This document shows, piece after piece, positions 1 through 6,033 of a stretch of 6,232 nucleotides of DNA. Position 1 is the stretch's first letter. Each line of letters begins with the position of its first letter. The position numbers and the translations under genes were made by a program. The DNA is from Candidatus Thorarchaeota archaeon (GTDB lineage Archaea; Asgardarchaeota; Thorarchaeia; Thorarchaeales; Thorarchaeaceae), in assembly GCA_016839245.1 (NCBI GenBank), contig JAEOUN010000101.1, positions 1 through 6,232 of the forward strand, read 5' to 3'. Under the pieces are notes generated by a model. The model did not search any database, was not told the origin of the DNA, and saw only the letters and a list, made by a program, of their open reading frames with translations.

Positions 1-129
1 GTGGAAGGACTTGCTTCTGAGAGAAAGGAGATGTTCATGGTCAAAGGTGCTCATCATCCCATGATGAACGAAGAAAAGTACAAGGGAGAGTTATTCACTC
101 GCTCAATTGAGTTTCTTTCAAACCTTTGA
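1..129 (+). CDS. C-terminal end of an alpha/beta-hydrolase-like protein (5' end outside the window)
   Basis: Frame 1 is open from the first base to a TGA at 127-129, giving the last 42 residues of a protein that begins outside the window. The tail GAHHPMMNEEKYKGELF followed by a closing amphipathic helix (TRSIEFLSNL) looks like the end of an alpha/beta hydrolase. In that fold the catalytic histidine follows a beta strand (here MFMVKGAHH) and precedes the last helix, so one of the two adjacent histidines (residues 18-19 of the fragment) would be the catalytic base. The nucleophile and acid residues are not visible, so substrate and subfamily cannot be given. The gene converges on the M28 peptidase gene, with 60 bp between the two stop codons. 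The call rests on a short fragment; the reading frame itself is more certain than the family. Confidence 0.5.
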   Translation: MEGLASERKEMFMVKGAHHPMMNEEKYKGELFTRSIEFLSNL

Positions 130-170
130 TAGGTTTCCAGAGACCTAGATTGTAAAATCGTAATTTTCAA
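130..170. terminator. Possible shared termination region between convergent genes
   Basis: Directly after the hydrolase stop is a small hairpin: TAGGT (130-134) pairs with ACCTA (143-147), plus one G-T pair, around a 6-base loop. A second weak hairpin follows, AAAAT (154-158) with ATTTT (163-167) and a CGTA loop; its A and T tracts would give a U-run on either strand. The position between two facing stop codons fits a bidirectional terminator. The stems are short, so this is a suggestion only. Confidence 0.3.
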
Positions 171-189
171 GTGCATAGATATTGATTGT

Positions 190-1365
190 CTATATTGTAA
201 GAGCTGTAGCGACTACTGCTCTACATATCTTTGCAAGGAAATCAAAGTCTAGTTTGTCAATCGTATCTGCATGAGTATGATAGTAGTGATATCTGAAGTT
301 CGCTGAATCAGTGAGCATGAGAGCGGGAATATTCTCTCTCCAGAAGGGAGCATGGTCGGATCGTAGGAGATCTCGCATGATGTATGCAGCCTGTTCATAC
401 GTGAAGTCCTCCTGAAGACATGCGTAGGGTAACTGCACAGTTTCACTCCTGCACTGTTCACAGAAAGCATCTGCAAGAGGACCTGAAGTATGGTCACCGA
501 TGATACAGAGGAAGTCGCCAGTTTCGAGATCTGATTCGGTTCCATGCGTCTTGAACGTGTCAGAATCAAGACCCTCTGGGAAAAATTGCGAGTGTTTCTT
601 TTCTGACAGATACCCTATGGTATCAAGACAGAGGACTCCCTTTACCTGGTGACCTCTCTGAAGAGCATCTCTGACCCAGGCATCACTGCCCATTAATGCA
701 GTCTTTCCTGGCCAGTTCATCAAAGTGATATCCTGAGAAAGAGTTTGAATACCTCTGAGAAATTCACGTTCAGAGGTTGTAAGGTCGTCTTTCAGTTCAA
801 CAATTACCTTTACTATAGCCTCAGCATAGGTAGGTTCACTTGTGGAATACTTCCGAAAAAGACCTGAGAAACGTTTCATAATCTTGGCTGTGTGCAAGGA
901 GGTGTATCGCCCGTTATTATCCCTGATGCCATGAGTCAAAGCAAGCTCCTCAATCTTCTGTTCTCTCAACGGATTGAGCTCCTCAAGATTGAAACTGATA
1001 AAGCGAATAGGAGTTAGTGACTCGCTGAGTGATATGATTCGCGCGGCCTCAAGCATCACAGCTATTGCAGAACCATTGTCATTAGCTCCAGGAGCATGTC
1101 TTACAGTATCATAGTGGGATACTATCAGGATCTCAGGTCCCTCTCCTTTTGTGCTTGCCTCGATATTGCGAAATGTATAGTCGAATCCATCGATGATGAA
1201 CTCGTGAGCTTGAGCCTGCAGTCCATAGGACTGGAATTCATTCAAGATATAGTCAGCGCAGACCTCCATCGCTTTTGGACTGTGAAATGGATGTTTCTCG
1301 CCCTCAGTTTCTAAGATATGGTGATAGATATTCTCAGAATCCACTGTTGACAATAACGATTCCAA
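190..1365 (-). CDS. M28-family zinc metallopeptidase (aminopeptidase-like) with a large internal insertion
   Basis: Predicted to hydrolyse peptides using two zinc ions in the M28 (aminopeptidase Y/S-like) fold. No signal peptide or membrane segment is seen, so it is probably cytoplasmic. Residue numbers count from the first possible TTG at 1380. The full ligand set is visible: H89 and D91 in SHYDTV, the bridging D101 in GANDNGS, E133-E134 (catalytic Glu plus ligand), D253 in CLDTIGY, and H368 in YYHTHADT. SDHAPFW at 341-347 is also typical. In most M28 enzymes the EE pair is followed within a few residues by a GS motif (EExGLxGS); here GSDAW begins at 231, so about 90 mostly helical residues are inserted. 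The start is taken at the TTG at 1363-1365 (391 aa) because an ideal GGAGGT lies 7 nt upstream; the TTG at 1380 lacks a ribosome binding site. The stop is TAG. Family confidence is high; substrate unknown. Confidence 0.9.
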   Translation of the reverse strand: MESLLSTVDSENIYHHILETEGEKHPFHSPKAMEVCADYILNEFQSYGLQAQAHEFIIDGFDYTFRNIEASTKGEGPEILIVSHYDTVRHAPGANDNGSAIAVMLEAARIISLSESLTPIRFISFNLEELNPLREQKIEELALTHGIRDNNGRYTSLHTAKIMKRFSGLFRKYSTSEPTYAEAIVKVIVELKDDLTTSEREFLRGIQTLSQDITLMNWPGKTALMGSDAWVRDALQRGHQVKGVLCLDTIGYLSEKKHSQFFPEGLDSDTFKTHGTESDLETGDFLCIIGDHTSGPLADAFCEQCRSETVQLPYACLQEDFTYEQAAYIMRDLLRSDHAPFWRENIPALMLTDSANFRYHYYHTHADTIDKLDFDFLAKICRAVVATALTI

Positions 1366-1372
1366 ACCGATG

Positions 1373-1378
1373 ACCTCC
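1373..1378 (-). promoter_or_regulatory. Shine-Dalgarno that fixes the M28 peptidase start
   Basis: On the minus strand GGAGGT is followed by a 7-nt spacer (CATCGGT) and then TTG at 1363-1365. It overlaps the first upstream TTG (1378-1380) and so cannot serve that codon. This is the strongest ribosome binding site in the window and argues for the shorter, 391-residue product. Confidence 0.65.
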
Positions 1379-1397
1379 AATCTAGTAAGAGATGGTC

Positions 1398-1425
1398 ATT
1401 GATAAATAGTTCTAGAAGTATCAAT
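1398..1425 (-). promoter_or_regulatory. Candidate archaeal promoter and overlapping inverted repeat upstream of the M28 gene
   Basis: The minus strand carries the TATA-like TATTTATC at 1401-1408. A start site about 25 bp downstream would leave a short leader that still contains the GGAGGT at 1373-1378. The TATA-like element overlaps one arm of a 7-bp perfect inverted repeat (ATTGATA at 1398-1404, TATCAAT at 1419-1425). An 8-bp palindrome, TTCTAGAA (1410-1417), lies between the arms. A repressor bound here would cover the TATA box. Position and motif support a promoter; operator function is inferred. Confidence 0.4.
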
Positions 1426-1465
1426 CTCTTTTTTCTGTGCGGAAAATTTGATGACCTAGAATTAA

Positions 1466-1500
1466 TTAATATAAAACAAATAGGAACTTGGAAAATAATG
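1466..1500 (-). terminator. T-rich tract downstream of the zinc-finger nuclease gene
   Basis: On the minus strand, just after the TAG at 1514-1516, come two T-rich runs (TTATTTTCC, then TTTGTTTTATATT). Archaeal RNA polymerase often terminates at such runs without a hairpin. The TTTTATATT part could instead serve as a distant TATA box for the peptidase gene. Neither role is proven. Confidence 0.3.
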
Positions 1501-1513
1501 AAGCACATCAATT

Positions 1514-2248
1514 CTATTGTGTTTTTACTTTTTGTTTGGTAATTAACTTCGCAACCTCAATCTGCTCGTTAGTAAGAATATCAAAACCCTTAAGGTTTAC
1601 TAAAGATATCTCCGAAACAATATGATGAGAAGCAGCACAGGTTAGATGAATCCATCTACTTCCTTCATTTATCCTTAACTCATTCCTACCTATTTTTTCC
1701 CGACAAATCACACATGTTGATTGTTTGCTTGGTGAGGGTTCAATACTGCGACGTTTTCCTCGTATTGCATCTTCTTCCCACGCAACAAGTCCATAATCAT
1801 GAGAGAAAATTTTCTCATATTCTGCTAACCTAATATCTGTTGGAATATCTTTAACTGGTACAGGTCTAATTGTTGATTTACTATTTCTTGTATTCTTCTC
1901 AGGATATTTTATACCGGTTTTATCTAGCCATTTTTTGAAACGTAACCAATCTACAACAACTGCATTATCCATATTATGAAATTGAATTAGGATATGAGCA
2001 TCACATTTTTGGCCCCATCCTTTCTCTTTTTTTTCTCTATTATGCATCCACTCGATTCCGAGGTTTCCAGTGGAGTCCATGACTGCATCAAATTTTACTT
2101 CGACGCGTTTCTTTCCATCTATTATCAGATCATGATAGGCGTCTTTTGCTTTTGGAAATGTCATCTTGTATCCTCTTTCTTTGAGGATTGCGTATACCTT
2201 TTTCTCAGCAATATCGCCCCATTTCTTGTCTTTTGCAAACCACGCCAT
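1514..2248 (-). CDS. PD-(D/E)XK nuclease-like protein with C-terminal CCHC (PARP-like) zinc finger
   Basis: A 244-residue soluble protein with two recognisable parts. Residues 1-110 look like a PD-(D/E)XK nuclease: a helix (GDIAEKKVYAILKERGY), then D40 in YHDLIIDG, nine residues, and E50-V-K52 on the next strand, followed by FDAVMDSTGNLGIEW. The EVK...TGN..IE pattern is one seen in small phage-type nucleases. After a basic linker, residues 179-204 form C179-x2-C182-x18-H201-x2-C204 with the sequence context (C..C...I...ELRI....WIHLTC) of a PARP-type finger, although PARP fingers have a longer middle loop (about 28-30 residues). The role is probably DNA cleavage or repair with the finger binding DNA; the substrate is unknown. 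It lies 70 bp downstream of the methyltransferase gene, on the same strand, and may belong to the restriction-modification block. ATG start, no clear Shine-Dalgarno, TAG stop. It could be a third restriction enzyme, a mismatch or nick nuclease, or a passenger. Confidence 0.7.
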   Translation of the reverse strand: MAWFAKDKKWGDIAEKKVYAILKERGYKMTFPKAKDAYHDLIIDGKKRVEVKFDAVMDSTGNLGIEWMHNREKKEKGWGQKCDAHILIQFHNMDNAVVVDWLRFKKWLDKTGIKYPEKNTRNSKSTIRPVPVKDIPTDIRLAEYEKIFSHDYGLVAWEEDAIRGKRRSIEPSPSKQSTCVICREKIGRNELRINEGSRWIHLTCAASHHIVSEISLVNLKGFDILTNEQIEVAKLITKQKVKTQ

Positions 2249-2270
2249 GAGCTTGTCGTACTATCGCACT

Positions 2271-2279
2271 TCATAAATT
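2271..2279 (-). promoter_or_regulatory. Candidate TATA box implying a leaderless mRNA for the zinc-finger nuclease
   Basis: The minus strand reads AATTTATGA here, centred about 27 bp upstream of the ATG at 2246-2248. That is the usual distance from an archaeal TATA box to the transcription start, so the transcript would begin at or next to the ATG. The lack of a Shine-Dalgarno before this ATG fits leaderless expression and separates this gene from its upstream neighbours. No transcript data are available. Confidence 0.4.
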
Positions 2280-2318
2280 GGTGTAATACAAAACCATGAT
2301 AGTCTTGAGAGGAATCAT

Positions 2319-4379
2319 TTATGGCTTTTGAAGAACAACAATTGATTCATACCTGATATTACCACGTAGTGTTTTTTCGAGATATCTATTAATTATCATA
2401 TAAGGTGTGAAACCAATTATCTGTCCCAATAATTGAATAATCCGCTCATTTTCAATTTCAATGAAGACACCACTTCTAGAAAGATTAGATGCATCACCAT
2501 TAACTGATACCATGATTGGTTGGTCTGAGCTATATTGTGTGAGTAATTGTGGCCCAGTAATAGGAACAGGATTGATGGAACGAAGATTGTTTACAACACT
2601 ATTGATTAATATAGCATAAGTATCATCGCCAATTGTGATTGAATTACTCGTGATACCGTCCATGTTATCTGTCAATTTGAAATGGTTGTTTCCAATCACA
2701 GTGGCTATCTTTGCTCCAGATTTCAAGACACGGAATTGTTCAGAGAGTGTATCCTTCATGAGACTAAAGAAATTGTAGAGCCTGAAGGCATGATCTTGCC
2801 TTCCAAAGTGACTCATAAGTCGAATCAGACCTATTGCATAATCTGGTAGTCCAACCTGATTCTGGTTAATCTTTTTGTTCATGGATTCGACATCATACTT
2901 TGCTCGTGGATTTCCCCCCATTTTTTGTTCGAGCTCTTCAAGATCGTCGGGACTTCGTACTAAACCCAATAGAACAAGTTGTTCAAGGTCATTCCTGATA
3001 TAATCAAGAGCAGTTGAATATGGAGGTGAATTGATATTGCCATCGAGATTCTTTATTACATCTGCATCTTTAAAGTTGCCAGCATCACTCAGAATAGAAA
3101 GACCTGTACCAAGATGTAATGGAAGAATTCCACATAAATAATTCAGCAGAAGACTTCTTCGATAGATATCTTCCATGATGAATTTGATTCTGCTGTGAAA
3201 CTCTTTCTTTTTCTTACCTTTCATATCACTAATAGCAATTGCCAATCCAAGTAGCAGAATATCTTTTATTTCGGCTGAAAATTCGGTTTCGATTATTTTT
3301 CTAGCTACAAGAAGTTGTTCTAGTACACTATTAGGTTTGAAGTCTTCATAAACCAAAGAGGAGATTGATTCTATCAGGTCTAGATCTTTTTGACTTACCT
3401 CGTACTTCATCTCTTCAAGAGTAGATTGACCATCTCGTCTGTTATGAATAATCGCGAGTTCGGATTCAAGAATTCCAAGAAACTTGGATACAGACTTCTC
3501 AAGGAGTTCAGGTTTTATTTGTAGTAGTTCGCATTTTGCATTGGCCATAAGAACAGACATTGGATTTATCTCAATACCAAAACTGTCAAAACCCATCAGG
3601 CCTGCTTCCACTAGTAGAGTTCCACTCCCTGCAAAATTGTCCATCAGTTTGCCTTCATCTGCAGAGCATACTATATTTACCAAAGCTCGTGTCATTTTTG
3701 GATGAAATTTTCCCTTGTACGGGTGAAGACCATGAGAGAGATATAATGATGGTTCATCCCTATCAGCAAGATAATCCAAGAACCTTTTCCCCACTCTAAC
3801 CTTAGCTGAAGCCGGAATTCTATAAATAAACTTCATCAGATTATCAAACATTTGGTCTCCAAATTCGATGACTCTCTCACGAGGAAGAGAGGGAGTTATT
3901 TTAATGATGTATTCACAGTTTTCAAGAAAATATTGGTTTGTAATGATTCGAACAGCAACTGTATCATTATAGAAGAATGCATTGCAATTCTTGCCAACCG
4001 AAGCTTCGGGAAAGACTGAAGTAATGAATGATTTCCATGTTTTTTGCTCATCAACAACGTATATTTCACGAGTGTAACCTAGCCTCTGAACTAGTTTCGT
4101 AATACTTGTTTTATTTATTTTCGAAGTTACAAATCCTTGTACACGTCCATAGGCGACTTCATGCGTAAGAAAGTCTTGGAATCGAACCTTATCACTCTCA
4201 TCGTTTCGTAGTGTAACTTGTGTTGAATTAATTAGAGAATTGAGAGGATCTTTGATGAGTTCATCTGCAAAATTCTGTACTGCTTGAACAGGACCTATTA
4301 AACTCTCAATTTCAAGTCTTGCCAACTCAATTTCATGTTCATCCTTTATACTGTTGAAAAGTTTGAAGTAAGCGTACAA
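2319..4379 (-). CDS. DNA methyltransferase, SPPY (probable N4-cytosine) type, alpha-like motif order
   Basis: A 686-residue S-adenosylmethionine-dependent methyltransferase, probably the modification enzyme of this block. Visible motifs in order: motif X-like HGLHPYKGKFHPKM (216-229), motif I DNFAGSGT (247-254, SAM binding), motif II GIEINP (acidic E270), a motif III-like segment near ILSDAGNF (429-436), and catalytic motif IV INSPPY (449-454). NSPPY/TSPPY is typical of m4C methyltransferases, while DPPY marks most m6A enzymes. About 190 residues separate motifs II and IV, a place where alpha-class enzymes carry the target recognition domain. Residues 1-170 are extra; the N-terminus (EHEIELARLEIESLIG) faintly recalls archaeal Trm11/TrmG10-type tRNA methyltransferases. 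The start is TTG, the only start codon after the in-frame upstream TGA, with AGGTG 5 nt upstream. TAA stop. It has no separate specificity subunit. The target base and site cannot be read from the sequence. Confidence 0.88.
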   Translation of the reverse strand: MYAYFKLFNSIKDEHEIELARLEIESLIGPVQAVQNFADELIKDPLNSLINSTQVTLRNDESDKVRFQDFLTHEVAYGRVQGFVTSKINKTSITKLVQRLGYTREIYVVDEQKTWKSFITSVFPEASVGKNCNAFFYNDTVAVRIITNQYFLENCEYIIKITPSLPRERVIEFGDQMFDNLMKFIYRIPASAKVRVGKRFLDYLADRDEPSLYLSHGLHPYKGKFHPKMTRALVNIVCSADEGKLMDNFAGSGTLLVEAGLMGFDSFGIEINPMSVLMANAKCELLQIKPELLEKSVSKFLGILESELAIIHNRRDGQSTLEEMKYEVSQKDLDLIESISSLVYEDFKPNSVLEQLLVARKIIETEFSAEIKDILLLGLAIAISDMKGKKKKEFHSRIKFIMEDIYRRSLLLNYLCGILPLHLGTGLSILSDAGNFKDADVIKNLDGNINSPPYSTALDYIRNDLEQLVLLGLVRSPDDLEELEQKMGGNPRAKYDVESMNKKINQNQVGLPDYAIGLIRLMSHFGRQDHAFRLYNFFSLMKDTLSEQFRVLKSGAKIATVIGNNHFKLTDNMDGITSNSITIGDDTYAILINSVVNNLRSINPVPITGPQLLTQYSSDQPIMVSVNGDASNLSRSGVFIEIENERIIQLLGQIIGFTPYMIINRYLEKTLRGNIRYESIVVLQKP

Positions 4380-4384
4380 GTTAA

Positions 4385-4389
4385 CACCT
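4385..4389 (-). promoter_or_regulatory. Shine-Dalgarno supporting the methyltransferase TTG start
   Basis: On the minus strand AGGTG is followed by TTAAC and then TTG at 4377-4379. The reading frame has a TGA a short distance upstream and no other usable start before the next Met, far inside the protein, so the TTG is well supported. Confidence 0.55.
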
Positions 4390-4404
4390 ATTGTTTTTCT
4401 CTCA

Positions 4405-4436
4405 CATAAACTAAATCAGGATCGACCTTGATAAAG
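4405..4436 (-). promoter_or_regulatory. Candidate promoter(s) for the methyltransferase gene
   Basis: Two TATA-like elements lie on the minus strand: TTTATG at 4405-4410 and TTTATC at 4431-4436. The nearer one would place the start site at about the TTG codon (nearly leaderless). The farther one would give a leader of about 25-30 nt containing the AGGTG, which fits better with translation from TTG. The methyltransferase may therefore be expressed independently of the two upstream nucleases, which would let protection precede cutting. Confidence 0.35.
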
Positions 4437-4440
4437 ATGC

Positions 4441-4484
4441 CTCAAATTAAGAAACAATTCAAATAAGAAGAGAATTCAATTAAA
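4441..4484 (-). terminator. T-rich tract after the small PD-(D/E)XK nuclease
   Basis: Immediately after the TAG at 4485-4487 the minus strand is AT-rich with repeated T-runs (CTTCTTATTTG, TTGTTTCTTAATTTG). It fits an archaeal T-rich terminator for the two-nuclease unit, ahead of the methyltransferase promoter. There is no hairpin, so the evidence is composition and position only. Confidence 0.3.
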
Positions 4485-5084
4485 CTAATCAGCAACTAGT
4501 TTCTCTTGTTCAGTCTGAATACTGTGACGTTGAATCCGTATAGCGCCTCTTTTTGTTGTTTCTAGAGATCCGAAAAAGATTATGCAATCATCTTTATCAA
4601 GTAGTCTTTTGGCAGAAAAAAGGGGACCATAGAATCTAGCTCCTTTCTTCATCCGAGATTCCCAATCATCTTCATCAAGATGTGTATATGCAACAAAGAA
4701 GTCAGTGAATTCGCTGTCAGGATTCCATGAAATCAATAGATAATTGAAAGGTCTTTGGCTGAATTCTCCACCAGTCCAGCCAACATCAGTAGAAGTCACC
4801 TTTATTTCTAGGGGAGTTTCAATAGCAGTGAAATATAGATCGGGATCACTGTCAGAAGACGCACTTTTTACGTCGTATTCAAGTTCTTCACTTAAGATCT
4901 GTGCGGCTTTGCTTTCAATCACTTTGCTAATTATTTCTGAGAGATTCTTGTTACTAAACACCAAATTGTAGGGTTTCAAAAATTTTCTTGATAACTCAGT
5001 CATTACCTCATGAACACTATGCAATATCTTGAGTACAATTCTTTCGCTCAATCCAAATTCAAAAGCTGGTATCAACAACAACAC
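4485..5084 (-). CDS. Small PD-(D/E)XK restriction-endonuclease-like protein
   Basis: A 199-residue soluble protein with a textbook PD-(D/E)XK centre: E57 in helix VIESKAAQIL, P81-D82 in DSDPDLYF, ten residues, then E93-I-K95 in PLEIKVTS. These positions would bind the metal ion and cleave the phosphodiester bond. After the lysine come WTGGEF (103-108) and the hydrophobic strand YLLISW, a pattern I associate with small type II restriction enzymes, although I cannot name the family or the site. It starts 6 bp after the stop of the DpnII-like gene and lies in the same frame, so translation is probably coupled. The start is uncertain: GTG at 5082-5084 follows AGGAT, but GAGGTG (5082-5087) lies 6 nt before a TTG at 5073-5075, which would give 196 residues. 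TAG stop. It may be the true partner of the methyltransferase, or a second nuclease working with the DpnII-like enzyme. Confidence 0.75.
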   Translation of the reverse strand: MLLLIPAFEFGLSERIVLKILHSVHEVMTELSRKFLKPYNLVFSNKNLSEIISKVIESKAAQILSEELEYDVKSASSDSDPDLYFTAIETPLEIKVTSTDVGWTGGEFSQRPFNYLLISWNPDSEFTDFFVAYTHLDEDDWESRMKKGARFYGPLFSAKRLLDKDDCIIFFGSLETTKRGAIRIQRHSIQTEQEKLVAD

Positions 5085-5087
5085 CTC
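5082..5087 (-). promoter_or_regulatory. GAGGTG ribosome binding site at the nuclease-nuclease junction
   Basis: On the minus strand the junction reads TAG GAT GAG GTG TTG TTG TTG. GAGGTG could be a Shine-Dalgarno for the third TTG (5073-5075) with a 6-nt spacer. Alternatively its GTG could be the start codon, using the AGGAT that overlaps the preceding stop. Both readings imply coupling to translation of the upstream gene. Confidence 0.45.
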
Positions 5088-5090
5088 ATC

Positions 5091-6014
5091 CTAGTGAATA
5101 TTCAGAAAGTATTTCAAAGCACTCTCTAGAACCCCACTTTTTACTAATTGAATATTGAGAACACACTCAAGTTCTTTGAATGCTTTCTGAAGCTGATTAG
5201 TACAGCTACTCCATCGATTCCCATCAGTGATCCATATGAATTTCCAATCTTGTTCTGATAATTCATGGTATCTATTAATATAGGAATCCACGATTTCCTC
5301 GGGTTTGGATCCCCCAGCAGAGTAAAAGTTGACTTCTATATTCACAAAACACGTATCTGAATGAACAATAAAATCAGCTTTTCTATCCTTCAGATTAGTG
5401 GGAATTTTTGTTTTGTCTGATACTTCTTTGAATGGCTTTTGTACTAGCATTTGACACGCAAGTGTAGAACAGATTTGTCTAAGTTCTGATTTAATCAGAT
5501 TCTCCATTATTTCGCCACTTCTATTCTTCCGTGCATTTGTGTCCATTCCAACTTCTACGCCTAGAAGGTAGTCATGTAGATTTTCTATCTTCTTTAGTAT
5601 GTCAATTATTCCTGAATCTATAACAAATTTTAAGAGATTATCAATTTCATTACGCGCCAATGGTGTGTTGTTATTTTTATCAAAATCAAGCCATCCCAGA
5701 TTGATGGGATCAAAACTAAAAACGACTGGAAATTTCAGAGCATGGATTGCTACGATTCTTGGCAATATTCTAGCAATGCGGGGATTTGTAAGAAGGAGAT
5801 TCTTCAATTGCTTTTTCATATCCTTCTTACGTGAGATAGAGGTAAGGATACGGATTTCTTCCTCGAGTTTTTTAAGTGGCTCTCCAACCTTTGACCAGTT
5901 CACAAAAAAAGAGGGTGTTCTGTTCGTGAAAAGAAGGGTTTCTTGAAAATATGATTCGAGTTTACTAAGAGATGCTATATTTGTCCGAGGTCTATAAATA
6001 TCTAAAATTACCAA
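5091..6014 (-). CDS. DpnII-family type II restriction endonuclease
   Basis: A 307-residue protein, a usual length for DpnII/MboI relatives. These enzymes cut double-stranded DNA, classically at unmethylated GATC. Family hallmarks are visible in order: FFVNWSKV near the N-terminus (37-43), HALKFPVV (91-98), GVEVGMDTNARKNRSG (152-167), a second acidic strand RKADFIV with D214, and NIEVNFYSAGGSKPEE (225-240) with E227-V-N229, the family's version of the PD-(D/E)XK active site with Asn where Lys is usual. GGSK..E followed by SYINRY is also characteristic. The start is TTG at 6012-6014: a TAA lies six codons upstream, there is no other start between, and GAGG sits 6 nt before it. TAG stop. It heads the minus-strand block. 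Unusually, no DPPY-type adenine methyltransferase of the DpnM/Dam kind is present in the window, so the recognition site should not be assumed to be GATC. Confidence 0.87.
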   Translation of the reverse strand: MVILDIYRPRTNIASLSKLESYFQETLLFTNRTPSFFVNWSKVGEPLKKLEEEIRILTSISRKKDMKKQLKNLLLTNPRIARILPRIVAIHALKFPVVFSFDPINLGWLDFDKNNNTPLARNEIDNLLKFVIDSGIIDILKKIENLHDYLLGVEVGMDTNARKNRSGEIMENLIKSELRQICSTLACQMLVQKPFKEVSDKTKIPTNLKDRKADFIVHSDTCFVNIEVNFYSAGGSKPEEIVDSYINRYHELSEQDWKFIWITDGNRWSSCTNQLQKAFKELECVLNIQLVKSGVLESALKYFLNIH

Positions 6015-6018
6015 TACT

Positions 6019-6026
6019 ATCCTCTC
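6019..6026 (-). promoter_or_regulatory. Shine-Dalgarno for the DpnII-like gene
   Basis: The minus strand has GAGAGGAT, with the GAGG core ending 6 nt before the TTG at 6012-6014. It is the main support for a TTG start here. An ATG a few bases upstream (6028-6030) is followed directly by TGA and is not a start. Confidence 0.5.
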
Positions 6027-6033
6027 ACATTAT

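Noticed and set aside
2027..2034. Run of eight A (minus strand) in the zinc-finger nuclease gene as a programmed frameshift site
   Set aside because: The full frame encodes a coherent nuclease plus zinc finger across the run, and the run simply encodes Glu-Lys-Lys in a charged stretch. No stimulatory structure is apparent.
2260..2303. ACTATC / GATAGT inverted repeat flanking the zinc-finger nuclease promoter
   Set aside because: Only 6-bp arms separated by 32 bp; likely by chance in AT-rich DNA.
5091..5093. TAG between the two nuclease genes as a pyrrolysine codon
   Set aside because: TAG is the ordinary stop of the genes ending at 190, 1514 and 4485 as well, and the DpnII-like protein is already of normal family length at this point. 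There is no sign of Pyl machinery in the window.
1096..5946. Other plus-strand open frames of 70-115 codons inside the minus-strand genes
   Set aside because: They lie opposite well-supported proteins, show no recognisable domains, and have composition typical of antisense shadows.
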